A DNA stretch of 7,814 bases from Pseudomonadota bacterium (GTDB lineage Bacteria; Pseudomonadota; Alphaproteobacteria; Acetobacterales; Acetobacteraceae). The notes beneath the pieces are model-generated. The model was not told the DNA's origin. It made no database searches and saw nothing but the letters and a program-made list of their open reading frames with translations. The DNA is taken from positions 1 through 7,814 of the forward strand of contig JAKBCD010000058.1 in NCBI GenBank assembly GCA_021808205.1, in the 5' to 3' direction. How positions within the stretch are numbered: the first letter of the stretch is position 1; each line of letters opens with the position of its first letter. Positions 1-7,798 of the stretch are shown piece by piece. The position numbers and the translations under genes were made by a program.

Positions 1-1
1 C

Positions 2-1459
2 GGGTTCGACCGGAACTGGCTGGCGTTGACGGTGCTGATCTACGCCGCGGCGCTGATCCGCTTTGCCTGGCAGAGCGAACGCGCTTTTTGCGAAACAAGC
101 CTGTTGAAAAATCAGGCTGTGGCGCTTGCTGGCTCACTGGAGGAAGCCCACGCGCAGGCGGTTCAAACCGCCCAGGAGATGAGCCATCGCGCCATGCATG
201 ACGATCTGACCGGGCTGCTGAACCGTTCTGGCTTTATTCGTGAAATCGCCAGCCGGATCAGCGGCGGAACGGCACCCTTTTGCCTTATGCTGCTCGACCT
301 CGACGGCTTCAGCTCCGTCAACGACACTTTCGGTCACCATTCCGGAGACTGTGTGCTTATCGAAATCGCGCGGCGGCTTTCAGAAACATTGCGCGGCGCC
401 TTCATCATCGCCCGGCTGGGTGGAGACGAGTTCGCGATTTTTTATGATTCACAGGCAACAGATACGTCCCCAATCAAGCTTGCCACGCGCCTCATCACCG
501 CTGTCGCGATGCCGCTTGCCTCTTTCGATGCCGACCGCTTGAGCGCCTGCATTGGCCTCTACACCGGAACCGAGCGTGATGTAACGGAGCTTTTAACCCG
601 CGCCAATGAGGCATTGCTTGCCGCCAAGGCCGCTGGCCGGGGCCAATTCCATATATTCAACGAACAACTACGCGCCCGGCTGGAAATGCGCCGCGACATA
701 GAACGCAACCTGCGCCGCGCGCTGGAGGATGGAGAACCAGAAGTCTGGTATCAGCCGGTGTTCGGCTATGACGGCCAAAAGCTGGTGAGCCTGGAAGCGC
801 TTTTACGGTGGGACCACCCCGAACACGGGCTGGTGCCGCCGCAGGAGATCATCTCGGCCGCTGCCCTCTCCGGGCTTGCTGAGCCGCTCTTGCGGTATAT
901 TCTGTCGAATATTTGCCTGATGATCCAGGAATTGCGTGCAAGCGGGCATACCCAGGTGCGCGTGGCGATCAATATTTCTCCGCGCGAGATCTCACGCCTC
1001 GCCGTTGATGAGCTTCTGCTCTCAGAGCTTGCCCGCCACAATTGCCCGCCTTCCATGCTCGAAGTCGAGATCACCGAGGAAACCGCGCTGGATATCCGGT
1101 CCGTGCAGGATAAGCTGATCCGGCTGGCGCGTGGCGGCGTAAATATCACCATAGATGATTTCGGTGTCGGCTACTCCACCATGGCCACGTTGCGCCAAAG
1201 TTATGTGACCAAAATCAAGATCGACCGCAGCTTCGTAAAAGACATCGCGAAATCTCATGGTAACCAGATTCTGGTTCAGTCGGTTTTAAACCTGGGGCAG
1301 TCGCTCGGGCTTCAGGTTGTGGCGGAGGGTGTGGAAACCAGGGATGATGCCGCATGTCTGCGTCGGCTCGGCTGCGGTTTAATGCAAGGCTATTATTTCC
1401 TGCCGCCGGTGCGGCGGGCAGCGGCGCTGGAGCGGCTTGGGCTTGGCCAGCAGAACTGA
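2..1459 (+). CDS. GGDEF-EAL cyclic di-GMP turnover protein, 5' end missing
   Basis: This is the C-terminal part of a cyclic di-GMP synthase/phosphodiesterase. The frame is open from base 2, so the true start lies upstream; the TTG at 26 is only the first possible start in view. Residues are numbered here from that TTG. A hydrophobic stretch (about 1-15) looks like the end of a last membrane helix, followed by a probable helical linker (about 17-55). The GGDEF domain (about 56-212) has an intact GGDEF at 132-136 and the K201/R205 pair. The product-inhibition site RxxD reads RGAF (123-126), and the usual DxDxFK Lys is S96. The EAL domain (about 222-470) keeps EAL 257-259, N316, E348, DDFG 377-380, KID 398-400, E434 and QGY 454-456, so phosphodiesterase activity is likely. 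The gene ends 33 bp before the glycosyltransferase gene on the same strand. The family is secure; which activity dominates is inference. Confidence 0.93.
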   Translation, partial: GFDRNWLALTVLIYAAALIRFAWQSERAFCETSLLKNQAVALAGSLEEAHAQAVQTAQEMSHRAMHDDLTGLLNRSGFIREIASRISGGTAPFCLMLLDLDGFSSVNDTFGHHSGDCVLIEIARRLSETLRGAFIIARLGGDEFAIFYDSQATDTSPIKLATRLITAVAMPLASFDADRLSACIGLYTGTERDVTELLTRANEALLAAKAAGRGQFHIFNEQLRARLEMRRDIERNLRRALEDGEPEVWYQPVFGYDGQKLVSLEALLRWDHPEHGLVPPQEIISAAALSGLAEPLLRYILSNICLMIQELRASGHTQVRVAINISPREISRLAVDELLLSELARHNCPPSMLEVEITEETALDIRSVQDKLIRLARGGVNITIDDFGVGYSTMATLRQSYVTKIKIDRSFVKDIAKSHGNQILVQSVLNLGQSLGLQVVAEGVETRDDAACLRRLGCGLMQGYYFLPPVRRAAALERLGLGQQN

Positions 1460-1492
1460 ACGCGGGCATCGACACTCCATTGCGCACCGGGC

Positions 1493-4400
1493 ATGATACG
1501 CCTGAAGAAAGGGCTGGGCGTGGGCGTGGAATTTCAGGCTGAAATCAACATTATCCGGCAGAGCGGCTTGTTTCTGGCAGATTGGTATATCAACCAGCAT
1601 CCGCAGGCATCCACGGCGGAAACAGACGGCATAACCCATTTCTGCCGCATTGGCTGGCGGGAAGCTGTTCGCCCCAACCCTTATTTTCACCCGCAATGGT
1701 ATTTGAACCGCTACCCCGATGTGGCGGCCAACGGCGGCAACCCTTTGCTGCATTTCATCACCGCCGGCGAAGCGGAAGGGCGCGACCCCTGCCCTTATTT
1801 CTCCACCACCTGGTACCGGGAAACCTACAATTTGCTGCCCGGCGCCTCCTGCCTTGCGCATTTTCTCAAACACCGCCTCTCTGGCCAGGTAAATCCGGTG
1901 CCCGTGTTCGACGCCGCCTGGTATCTGGACCAGAACCAGGACGTGGCCGAAGGCGGCGCCGACCCGTTCGAGCATTTCCTGGCCTTCGGCGTGGCGGAGG
2001 GACGCGACCCTTCGCCGGAGTTTGACATCAAATTCTACCTCGGCCGGTATGGAAAATATCTACACGGGCAAAACCCGCTGCTGCATTATCTGGCCAACCA
2101 GGAAAGCGGCATGTTCCTGCCCAAACGACCGGAACAGGAAGGGCTGATCCCCGCCGCGATGCGCTGTGCCACCCGCCCCGCGCCGTTCTTCGAGGAATTC
2201 AGCCCCGCCCCCACGCACGCCACCCGCAAGGCGATGCTGTTGGCCTATTACCTGCCGCAATTCCACCGCGTGGCGGAAAACGATTCCTGGTGGGGCAAGG
2301 GCTTCACGGACTGGACAAACCTTGCCCGCGCCATGCCGCGCTTCGTGGGGCATGTACAGCCCCGCGTACCGCGCGACCTCGGCCATTATTCGCTCGACGA
2401 TCCTGCAACGCTGAAGCGCCAGGTGGAGATGGCGAAGGCCGCCGGGCTTTCGGGTTTCGTGTTCTATTATTACTGGTTCAACCGCCACCGGCTGCTGGAA
2501 AAGCCGCTGGAACAATTCCTGGCGGACAAGAGCCTGGATTTCTCCTTCTGCGCCATGTGGGCGAATGAAAACTGGACCCGCCGCTGGGACGGGCTGGAGC
2601 GCGAGGTGCTCATCGCCCAGGAATATCTGGAAGAGGACGACGAGGCGCTTGTGGCAAGCTTCGCCCGGCTCTTCGAGGATTCCCGCCACATCCGCATCGA
2701 GGGCCGCCCGCTGCTGATGATCTATCGCGCCGGGCTGATTCCGGATGCGGTGGTGCGCATCCGCCGCTGGCGGGCCATGTTTGAGGCGAACCACGGCGAG
2801 CGCCCGCTGATCGTCATGGCCCAGAGCATGGGCGATGATTACGACCCCACCCCCTACGGGCTGGATGGCGCGGTGGAATTTCCGCCGCATAAGCTGAGCC
2901 AGGCAACACCGAGAATCAACGACAGCCTGGACCTGCTGGACCCAGATTTTTCCGCCACTGTGCATGATTACGGGGCGCTGGCCGAGACATCCCTGAAGCT
3001 GCCGGTGCCGGACTACCCGTTGATCAAAACCATCGTACCCGGCTGGGACAACGACCCCCGCCGCGAGGGCAAAGGGCTGGCGCTGCACAATGCCACCCCG
3101 GCCAAATATCAGGATTGGCTGGAAAAGCTCATTCACTACGCGGCGGACCATCCGTTCTACGGCCAGCGGATCATCTGCGTGAATGCCTGGAACGAATGGG
3201 CCGAAGGCGCGTTTCTGGAGCCGGACATCCATGCGGGTGCCGCCTTCCTCAACGCCACCGCACGGGCCATTTGCGAGCGGACGGCCGGCGACCTCGCCGC
3301 GGGCATCCTGCTGGTGGGGCACGACGCCCACGCCCACGGCGCCCAGCTTCTGCTGCTGCACATCGCCCGGCAGTTGAAGCGCCAGTGGGGTTTGAAAGTG
3401 CATCTGCTGCTGCTCGGGGTCGGCCCGCTGCTTGGGGCCTATTCCGAAGCGGCAGATGTGACCGTCGCCTACGACAAGACGATCATCTGCAACCACCTGG
3501 ACCAATACCGGCGCCTGGGGCTGCGCCATGCCATCGTCAACTCCGCCGCCTCCGCACGGGTGGTGCCCTGGGCGGCGGCGCGCAATATCGAAAGCGTGCT
3601 GCTGATACACGAGCTGCCGCAATTGCTGAAGGAATATAACCTCGAAATCCAGGCGCGGCTGGGCGGAGCGGCAGCGCGCAAGCTGATTTTCTCGTCCGCC
3701 TTCGCAGCAGAAAAATTCCGCGCCGCGGCAGAGCTGGATGGCGGCAACGAAGTGGTTCTGCCCCAAGGCAATTATCAGCGCATAAGCTTCAACCCGCTGG
3801 CCCGCGCGCGCATCCGTGCCGAGCTGGGGTTGCCGGATGAACACTTCCTCATCCTCGGCGCCGGGTTTGCCGATATCCGCAAGGGGTTTGATTTGTTCCT
3901 GCAACTTGCCCGCCGGCTGGCGGCAAAGCGACGGGATGTGCATTTTCTCTGGGTGGGAAATATCGATTTCAAACTAAAAACATATTTTGAGCCAGAAATG
4001 GAATTTCTGCGCAACAGCGGCCTTTTCAGCCATGTTCCATTCACCGGCGAGGTGGCCGATTATTTCTCCGCCGCCGACCTGCTGGCGCTGACCTCGCGCG
4101 AGGACCCGCTGCCCACAGTGGTGATGGAGGCATTCGCCTGCGGCATTCCATGCGTGGCATTTGATGAAACTGGCGGCACACCTGAGCTGCTGCGCGCCGA
4201 ACAGGCCGGCTATGTCGCCCGAACAGCGGACCTGGACGATTACCAGCAAGGGTTGGAAGCAATGCTGGACCGTGCGGCACTGAGACAACAGCGCCCACGC
4301 ATCATGAAGATGGCGGAGGCGCGCTTCGACTTCCCGGATTACGTCGATAAACTCCTGAGCCTTGCCGCACCCGGGCTAAAGCGCATCAGCGCCATGGTGC

Positions 4401-5263
4401 TGAATTACAATTATGCCACCCATCTGCCCGAACGCCTGGGCAGCATCTTCGCGCAAACCTACCCGCTGCAGGAGATCGTGCTGCTGGACGATGCCTCCCG
4501 GGACAACAGCCTGGAGATGGCAACCCAAACCGCCGCCCAGGCGGGGCGGGAGATCAAAATTCTGCTGAATCAGCAAAATTCCGGCTCGGTTTTCGCGCAA
4601 TGGCGCCGCGCGGCACAGGCGGCAAAGGGTGATTATGTGTGGCTGTGCGAGGCGGACGATGCCGCACACCCCACCTTCCTTGCCCGGTTGATGGAAGCGC
4701 TGGAACACGACGAAACCGCCCTGCTGGCCTTTACCGATAGCCGCGCCGTGGACGAAACCGGGCAGGAAACCATGCCCAGCTATCAGAGCTATTATTTCCA
4801 GTCCGGCGTGCGGGCGCTGGCGGCCTCTGGCAATTGGAACGCGCGGGACTTCGCCACGCGGTTTCTCAGCGTGCGCAACCTCATCCCCAATGTCAGCGCC
4901 GTGCTGTGGCGGCGCACGGCGCTGCTGGCAGCCCTGGATGCCTTGCCGGACCTGGAAAGCTGGAAACTGGCCGGGGATTGGCGGCTCTACCTCCAACTGC
5001 TCGCCACCCAACCCGGCACGGTGGCTTATGCGACCCAGCCGCTGAACACCCACCGGCGGCATGGCGGCGGTGTAACCGCCCGGCTGAGCGCGAAAGCGCA
5101 CCTGCAAGAGATCCAGCGCCTGCACGAGGCGGCGTCGGAACTGCTAACGCCAGGAGATGAGATTTTGGCGGATCAGTCAGCCTATCTGACGCAACTTTCC
5201 GGCCAGTTCGCACGTGCAAAAAAGAATACCCCCGCCCCTGTTGCCAGACGCAGAAAGGTCTGA
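1493..5263 (+). CDS. Four-module glycosyltransferase: W-Y-L repeats, WbsX/GH99-like domain, GT4 and GT2 modules
   Basis: This large protein (1256 aa from ATG 1493) has no signal peptide or membrane helix and should be cytoplasmic or peripheral at the inner membrane. Residues about 26-203 are five W-Y-L repeats. Residues about 247-590 form a WbsX (GH99-like) domain with YYLPQFH 252-258, WWGKGFTDW 266-274, MWANENW 355-361 and NAWNEWAEG 564-572. Residues about 602-955 are a GT-B module: VGHDAHAHGAQ (608-618) resembles the usual N-terminal SHxxxxTGAP motif, RKGFD is at 796-800, and SREDPLPTVVMEAFACGIP (868-886) is the GT4 donor-binding region. Residues about 964-1190 are a GT2-like GT-A module with VLNYNY 969-974, DDAS 999-1002, EADD 1053-1056 and GDW 1161-1163. 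It likely adds successive sugars to a surface polysaccharide; the neighbouring rml genes make rhamnose a candidate donor, but specificity cannot be read from sequence. ATG 1493 has no clear ribosome site; GTG 1520, behind AAGAAAGGG, is an alternative giving 1247 aa. Confidence 0.92.
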   Translation: MIRLKKGLGVGVEFQAEINIIRQSGLFLADWYINQHPQASTAETDGITHFCRIGWREAVRPNPYFHPQWYLNRYPDVAANGGNPLLHFITAGEAEGRDPCPYFSTTWYRETYNLLPGASCLAHFLKHRLSGQVNPVPVFDAAWYLDQNQDVAEGGADPFEHFLAFGVAEGRDPSPEFDIKFYLGRYGKYLHGQNPLLHYLANQESGMFLPKRPEQEGLIPAAMRCATRPAPFFEEFSPAPTHATRKAMLLAYYLPQFHRVAENDSWWGKGFTDWTNLARAMPRFVGHVQPRVPRDLGHYSLDDPATLKRQVEMAKAAGLSGFVFYYYWFNRHRLLEKPLEQFLADKSLDFSFCAMWANENWTRRWDGLEREVLIAQEYLEEDDEALVASFARLFEDSRHIRIEGRPLLMIYRAGLIPDAVVRIRRWRAMFEANHGERPLIVMAQSMGDDYDPTPYGLDGAVEFPPHKLSQATPRINDSLDLLDPDFSATVHDYGALAETSLKLPVPDYPLIKTIVPGWDNDPRREGKGLALHNATPAKYQDWLEKLIHYAADHPFYGQRIICVNAWNEWAEGAFLEPDIHAGAAFLNATARAICERTAGDLAAGILLVGHDAHAHGAQLLLLHIARQLKRQWGLKVHLLLLGVGPLLGAYSEAADVTVAYDKTIICNHLDQYRRLGLRHAIVNSAASARVVPWAAARNIESVLLIHELPQLLKEYNLEIQARLGGAAARKLIFSSAFAAEKFRAAAELDGGNEVVLPQGNYQRISFNPLARARIRAELGLPDEHFLILGAGFADIRKGFDLFLQLARRLAAKRRDVHFLWVGNIDFKLKTYFEPEMEFLRNSGLFSHVPFTGEVADYFSAADLLALTSREDPLPTVVMEAFACGIPCVAFDETGGTPELLRAEQAGYVARTADLDDYQQGLEAMLDRAALRQQRPRIMKMAEARFDFPDYVDKLLSLAAPGLKRISAMVLNYNYATHLPERLGSIFAQTYPLQEIVLLDDASRDNSLEMATQTAAQAGREIKILLNQQNSGSVFAQWRRAAQAAKGDYVWLCEADDAAHPTFLARLMEALEHDETALLAFTDSRAVDETGQETMPSYQSYYFQSGVRALAASGNWNARDFATRFLSVRNLIPNVSAVLWRRTALLAALDALPDLESWKLAGDWRLYLQLLATQPGTVAYATQPLNTHRRHGGGVTARLSAKAHLQEIQRLHEAASELLTPGDEILADQSAYLTQLSGQFARAKKNTPAPVARRRKV
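1505..1513 (+). promoter_or_regulatory. Possible ribosome binding site favouring GTG start at 1520
   Basis: AAGAAAGGG is purine-rich and sits 6 bases before an in-frame GTG at 1520. The ATG at 1493 has only CACCGGGC just ahead of it. If this site is the real one, the glycosyltransferase begins nine codons later, still well before its first W-Y-L repeat, so no domain is affected. The match to the consensus is moderate. Confidence 0.35.
1568..2101 (+). repeat. Five degenerate ~37-aa W-Y-L repeats at the glycosyltransferase N-terminus
   Basis: This is a protein-level tandem repeat with the rough pattern F-x3-WYL-x2-Y-x-DV-x3-G-x2-PL-x-HF-x3-G-x2-EGR-x-P-x-P. Units fall at residues 26-63, 64-101, 102-137, 138-175 and 176-203. 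Units 2 and 4 are the best preserved (WYL, DVA, HF, EGRDP). Unit 1 keeps WYI and HF. Unit 3 has lost the DV and EGR parts, and unit 5 is cut short after HYL. The DNA copies are diverged, so this is an old protein repeat, not a recent DNA duplication. Similar repeats occur in front of other bacterial glycosyltransferases; I know of no established function for them. Confidence 0.85.
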
Positions 5264-5295
5264 TTGTACTACCCTAAGACCCCGGCGAAGCGATT

Positions 5296-5299
5296 GGAG
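5296..5299 (+). promoter_or_regulatory. Ribosome binding site of rmlB
   Basis: GGAG lies 5 bases before the ATG at 5305, within the 41 bp gap after the glycosyltransferase stop. It supports this ATG as the start, which also places the Rossmann glycine motif at residue 7, as expected for the family. Confidence 0.75.
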
Positions 5300-5304
5300 C
5301 CCCT

Positions 5305-6360
5305 ATGAAAATTTTGTTAACTGGCGGCTGCGGCTTTATCGGCTCCGCCGTTGTCAGGCGCGCCATCCGCCAGGAAGGGCATCAGATCGTCAATATCGAC
5401 AAGATGACCTATGCCGCCTCCGAGGATGCGCTGGAGGATGCCCTAACCCACCAGAACCACACGCTTTTGAGGCAGGATATCTGCGACCTCGCCGGTATTC
5501 GCGCCGCTTTCGCGGCACATCAGCCGGACGCGGTGATGCATCTGGCCGCCGAGAGCCATGTGGACCGCTCGATCGATGGCCCCGCCGCGTTTGTGCACAC
5601 CAATGTCACTGGCACCTTCATCATGCTGGAGGCTGCGCGTGAATATTTCGCAACACTCTCGGGCGAGAAGAAGGAAAAATTCCGTTTCCATCACATCTCC
5701 ACAGACGAAGTTTTCGGCGCGCTGGAGGATAACGATCCGCCCTTTAACGAGCACACGCCCTACGACCCGCGCAGCCCGTACTCCTCCTCCAAGGCTGCGT
5801 CCGACCATCTGGCCCGCGCCTGGATGCACACTTACGGCCTGCCGGTGATCATCTCCAACACCACCAATAACTATGGCAAATGGCAATTCCCCGAAAAGCT
5901 CATCCCGCTGGTGACGCTGAACGCGATCGAGGAGAAGCCGTTGCCGGTTTACGGCGCTGGCCTGAACACCCGTGACTGGCTGTTCGTGGATGACCATGCC
6001 GAGGCACTGATCAAGGTCGTCACCCAGGGCACGCCGGGCGAGACCTATTGCATCGGCGCCCGCCAACCCCGCAAGAATATCGACGTAGTGAAGACCATCT
6101 GCGCCATTCTGGACCAGAAACTGCCCAGCCCCAACGGCGCGCGCGAGCGCCTCATCACTTATGTCACCGACCGCCCTGGCCATGACCATCGTTACGAGAT
6201 CGACCCCGGCTCCGCCGAAAAAGCGCTGAACTGGACAGCCGCGCATGATTTCGAGCGTGGCCTCGCCGCAACCATCGGCTGGTATCTGGATAACCGCCCA
6301 TGGTGGGAGGGCATCCGGTCCAAGAAATATTCCGGCCAGCGTTTGGGAGCCGCCGCGTGA
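5305..6360 (+). CDS. rmlB: dTDP-glucose 4,6-dehydratase
   Basis: This enzyme converts dTDP-D-glucose to dTDP-4-dehydro-6-deoxy-D-glucose, the second step of dTDP-L-rhamnose synthesis, in the cytoplasm with bound NAD+. It is an extended short-chain dehydrogenase of 351 aa, close to the usual ~350-360. The NAD-binding motif GGCGFIG is at 7-13. The [12 protein letters not shown] segment (79-90), the catalytic TDE triad (133-135) and the YSSSK pair Y159/K163 are all present, as are NNYG (188-191), FPEKLIP (195-201), RDW (223-225) and TDRPGHD (288-294). Two positions differ from what I know as typical: GKWQ at 191-194 where GPYQ is common, and YGAG at 216-219 where YGDG is common. The start is supported by GGAG 5 bases upstream. 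Its stop overlaps the rmlA start. The tight rml context makes other NDP-sugar dehydratases unlikely. Confidence 0.95.
   Translation: MKILLTGGCGFIGSAVVRRAIRQEGHQIVNIDKMTYAASEDALEDALTHQNHTLLRQDICDLAGIRAAFAAHQPDAVMHLAAESHVDRSIDGPAAFVHTNVTGTFIMLEAAREYFATLSGEKKEKFRFHHISTDEVFGALEDNDPPFNEHTPYDPRSPYSSSKAASDHLARAWMHTYGLPVIISNTTNNYGKWQFPEKLIPLVTLNAIEEKPLPVYGAGLNTRDWLFVDDHAEALIKVVTQGTPGETYCIGARQPRKNIDVVKTICAILDQKLPSPNGARERLITYVTDRPGHDHRYEIDPGSAEKALNWTAAHDFERGLAATIGWYLDNRPWWEGIRSKKYSGQRLGAAA
6345..6349 (+). promoter_or_regulatory. Ribosome binding site of rmlA
   Basis: GGGAG lies 7 bases before the GTG at 6357, inside the last codons of rmlB. It decides the start of rmlA: the longer frame from ATG 6300 would overlap rmlB by 61 bases and add 19 residues ahead of the usual N-terminus of the family. 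Confidence 0.75.
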
Positions 6361-7238
6361 TCACCAAGGGCATTATTCTCGCCGGTGGGTCCGGCACGCG
6401 CCTGCACCCCATCACCCAGGCCAGCTCCAAGCAGCTTTTGCCGGTTTACGACAAACCGATGATCTATTACCCGCTTTGCACGCTGATGTTGGCGGGCATC
6501 CGGGAAGTGCTCATCATCTCCACCCCGCAGGATCTGCCGCAGTTCCAGCGCCTGTTCCATGATGGTTCGCATCTGGGCATCCGCATTTCTTATGCCGAGC
6601 AGCCCAGCCCCGACGGCCTGGCGCAAGCCTTCCTCATCGGCAAGGACTGGATTGATGGCGATGCCTGCGCGCTGGCGCTAGGCGACAATCTCATCCATGG
6701 CGACCATCTCTCCACCCTGCTGCGCGCCGCCGGGGCGAGGCCGGAAGGGGCAACCGTGTTTGCCTACCAAGTGCGCGACCCGGAGCGTTACGGCGTGGTC
6801 TGGTTCGACACCGATGGCCGGGCCGTGAACATTATCGAGAAGCCGTCCGACCCCAGTTCCAACTGGGCCGTCACTGGCCTGTATTTCTACGACCACCGCG
6901 TGACCGAGTTCGCCAAGCAAGTGAAACCCTCCGCGCGCGGCGAACTAGAGATCACCGACCTCAACAACATGTACCTGCAAGAGGGCACGTTGAAGGTGGA
7001 GCGATTGGGCCGCGGCACGGCGTGGCTGGACGCCGGCACGCCGGACAGCCTGCTGCAATCCGCCAATTTCGTGCAAACCATCCAGGACCGGCAGGGCAAT
7101 CTCGTCGGCTGCCCGGAAGAAGTGGCCTTCCGTATGGGCTTCATCGACGCCGCCCAACTGCATGAACGCGCCAAGCTGATCTCCAAGACGGAGCTTGGCC
7201 GGATTCTCAAGAACATCGCCGATGGGGTGCATCACTGA
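6357..7238 (+). CDS. rmlA: Glucose-1-phosphate thymidylyltransferase
   Basis: This enzyme joins glucose-1-phosphate and dTTP to give dTDP-glucose and pyrophosphate, the first and usually feedback-controlled step of dTDP-rhamnose synthesis. The chosen start is GTG 6357, giving 293 aa, the normal family length of about 290, with [15 protein letters not shown] right at the N-terminus. Visible motifs are the nucleotide loop GGSGTR (10-15), [16 protein letters not shown] (25-40), [11 protein letters not shown] (82-92), LGDN (108-111, with the metal-binding Asp110), EKP (161-163), GELEITDLN (195-203) and [17 protein letters not shown] (223-239, with Asp225 as second metal ligand). The C-terminal [12 protein letters not shown] (252-263) is typical of RmlA. 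GTGA overlaps the rmlB stop, and the gene's own stop overlaps the rmlC start by one base, so translation is probably coupled in both directions. Confidence 0.95.
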   Translation: MITKGIILAGGSGTRLHPITQASSKQLLPVYDKPMIYYPLCTLMLAGIREVLIISTPQDLPQFQRLFHDGSHLGIRISYAEQPSPDGLAQAFLIGKDWIDGDACALALGDNLIHGDHLSTLLRAAGARPEGATVFAYQVRDPERYGVVWFDTDGRAVNIIEKPSDPSSNWAVTGLYFYDHRVTEFAKQVKPSARGELEITDLNNMYLQEGTLKVERLGRGTAWLDAGTPDSLLQSANFVQTIQDRQGNLVGCPEEVAFRMGFIDAAQLHERAKLISKTELGRILKNIADGVHH

Positions 7239-7798
7239 TGAAAATCGAATCCCTCGCCATCCCCGAGGTCAAGCTGATCACCCCGCCGAAATTCGGTGAT
7301 AGCCGCGGCTTCTTCTCGGAAACCTGGAGTTCCGCGAAGCTGAAGGCGCAAGGGTTCGACGAGCATTTCGTGCAGGACAACCAAAGCTTCTCCGCCCAGA
7401 AGGGCACGCTGCGCGGCCTGCATTGCCAGGCTCAACCCTTCGTGCAGGGCAAATTGGTGCGCGTAATTCGCGGCGCCATCTGGGATGTGGCTGTGGATAT
7501 CCGTCAGGGCTCGCCCACCTACGGCAAATGGGCGGCAGCCGAAATCTCCGCGGAGAACTGGGCGCAGATCTGGGTGCCGGGCGGCTTCCTGCATGGCTTC
7601 ATCACACTCACCGAGAATACCGAGGTGATCTACAAGGTCACCGGCGATTACGACAAAGCCTCTGAGCGCGCGGTGATCTGGAACGATCCCGCCTTGGGCA
7701 TAGACTGGCCGGTACCGCCTGAAGGCGTGATACTGTCTGACAAGGACAAGATCGCCCCCGCCTTCAACCCGGCCGATCACTGGTTCACCTACGCATGA
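7238..7798 (+). CDS. rmlC: dTDP-4-dehydrorhamnose 3,5-epimerase
   Basis: This cupin-fold epimerase inverts C3 and C5 of dTDP-4-dehydro-6-deoxy-glucose to give dTDP-4-dehydro-L-rhamnose, the third step of the pathway. It is 186 aa, the normal family length. Visible features are the DSRGFFSE substrate segment (21-28), VQDNQS (45-50), LRGLH (58-62) with the general-base His62, K72 and R75 in GKLVRVIRG, VPGGFLHGF (113-121), Y132, Y138 and the C-terminal LSDKDKIAPAF (166-176), whose Asp170 pairs with the His in characterised RmlC enzymes. The start ATG 7238 overlaps the rmlA stop as TGATG. Only a weak GGGG (7224-7227) lies upstream, which fits translational coupling. Nothing looks truncated or mutated. 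Confidence 0.95.
   Translation: MKIESLAIPEVKLITPPKFGDSRGFFSETWSSAKLKAQGFDEHFVQDNQSFSAQKGTLRGLHCQAQPFVQGKLVRVIRGAIWDVAVDIRQGSPTYGKWAAAEISAENWAQIWVPGGFLHGFITLTENTEVIYKVTGDYDKASERAVIWNDPALGIDWPVPPEGVILSDKDKIAPAFNPADHWFTYA

Noticed and set aside
1460..1492. Terminator or promoter in the gap between the GGDEF-EAL and glycosyltransferase genes
   Set aside because: The 33 bases show no hairpin with a T-run and no recognisable -35/-10 pair.
2060..3943. Long 627-codon open frame on the - strand
   Set aside because: It lies antisense to the glycosyltransferase gene, whose domains are clearly recognisable on the + strand. The antisense product shows no family motif, and long antisense frames are common in GC-rich genes with strong third-position bias.
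5245..5262. Inverted repeat CAGAC...GTCTG at the end of the glycosyltransferase gene, possible terminator
   Set aside because: The stem is only 5 bp with an 8-base loop and no following T-run, and it lies within coding sequence up to the stop codon.
5241..5270. Promoter-like TTGCCA - 18 bases - TGTACT ahead of rmlB
   Set aside because: The -35 match is fair (5/6) but the -10 match is only 4/6 and the spacer is 18; such matches occur by chance, so it is not listed as a feature.
5443..6246. 267-codon open frame on the - strand within rmlB
   Set aside because: It is antisense to well-conserved rmlB motifs, with no recognisable protein family in its translation.
6300..6356. Extended N-terminus of rmlA from ATG 6300
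   Set aside because: The extra 19 residues overlap rmlB and precede the normal family start, and the GGGAG ribosome site points to GTG 6357.
7232..7780. 182-codon open frame on the - strand within rmlC
   Set aside because: It mirrors the codon structure of rmlC and has no recognisable domain.
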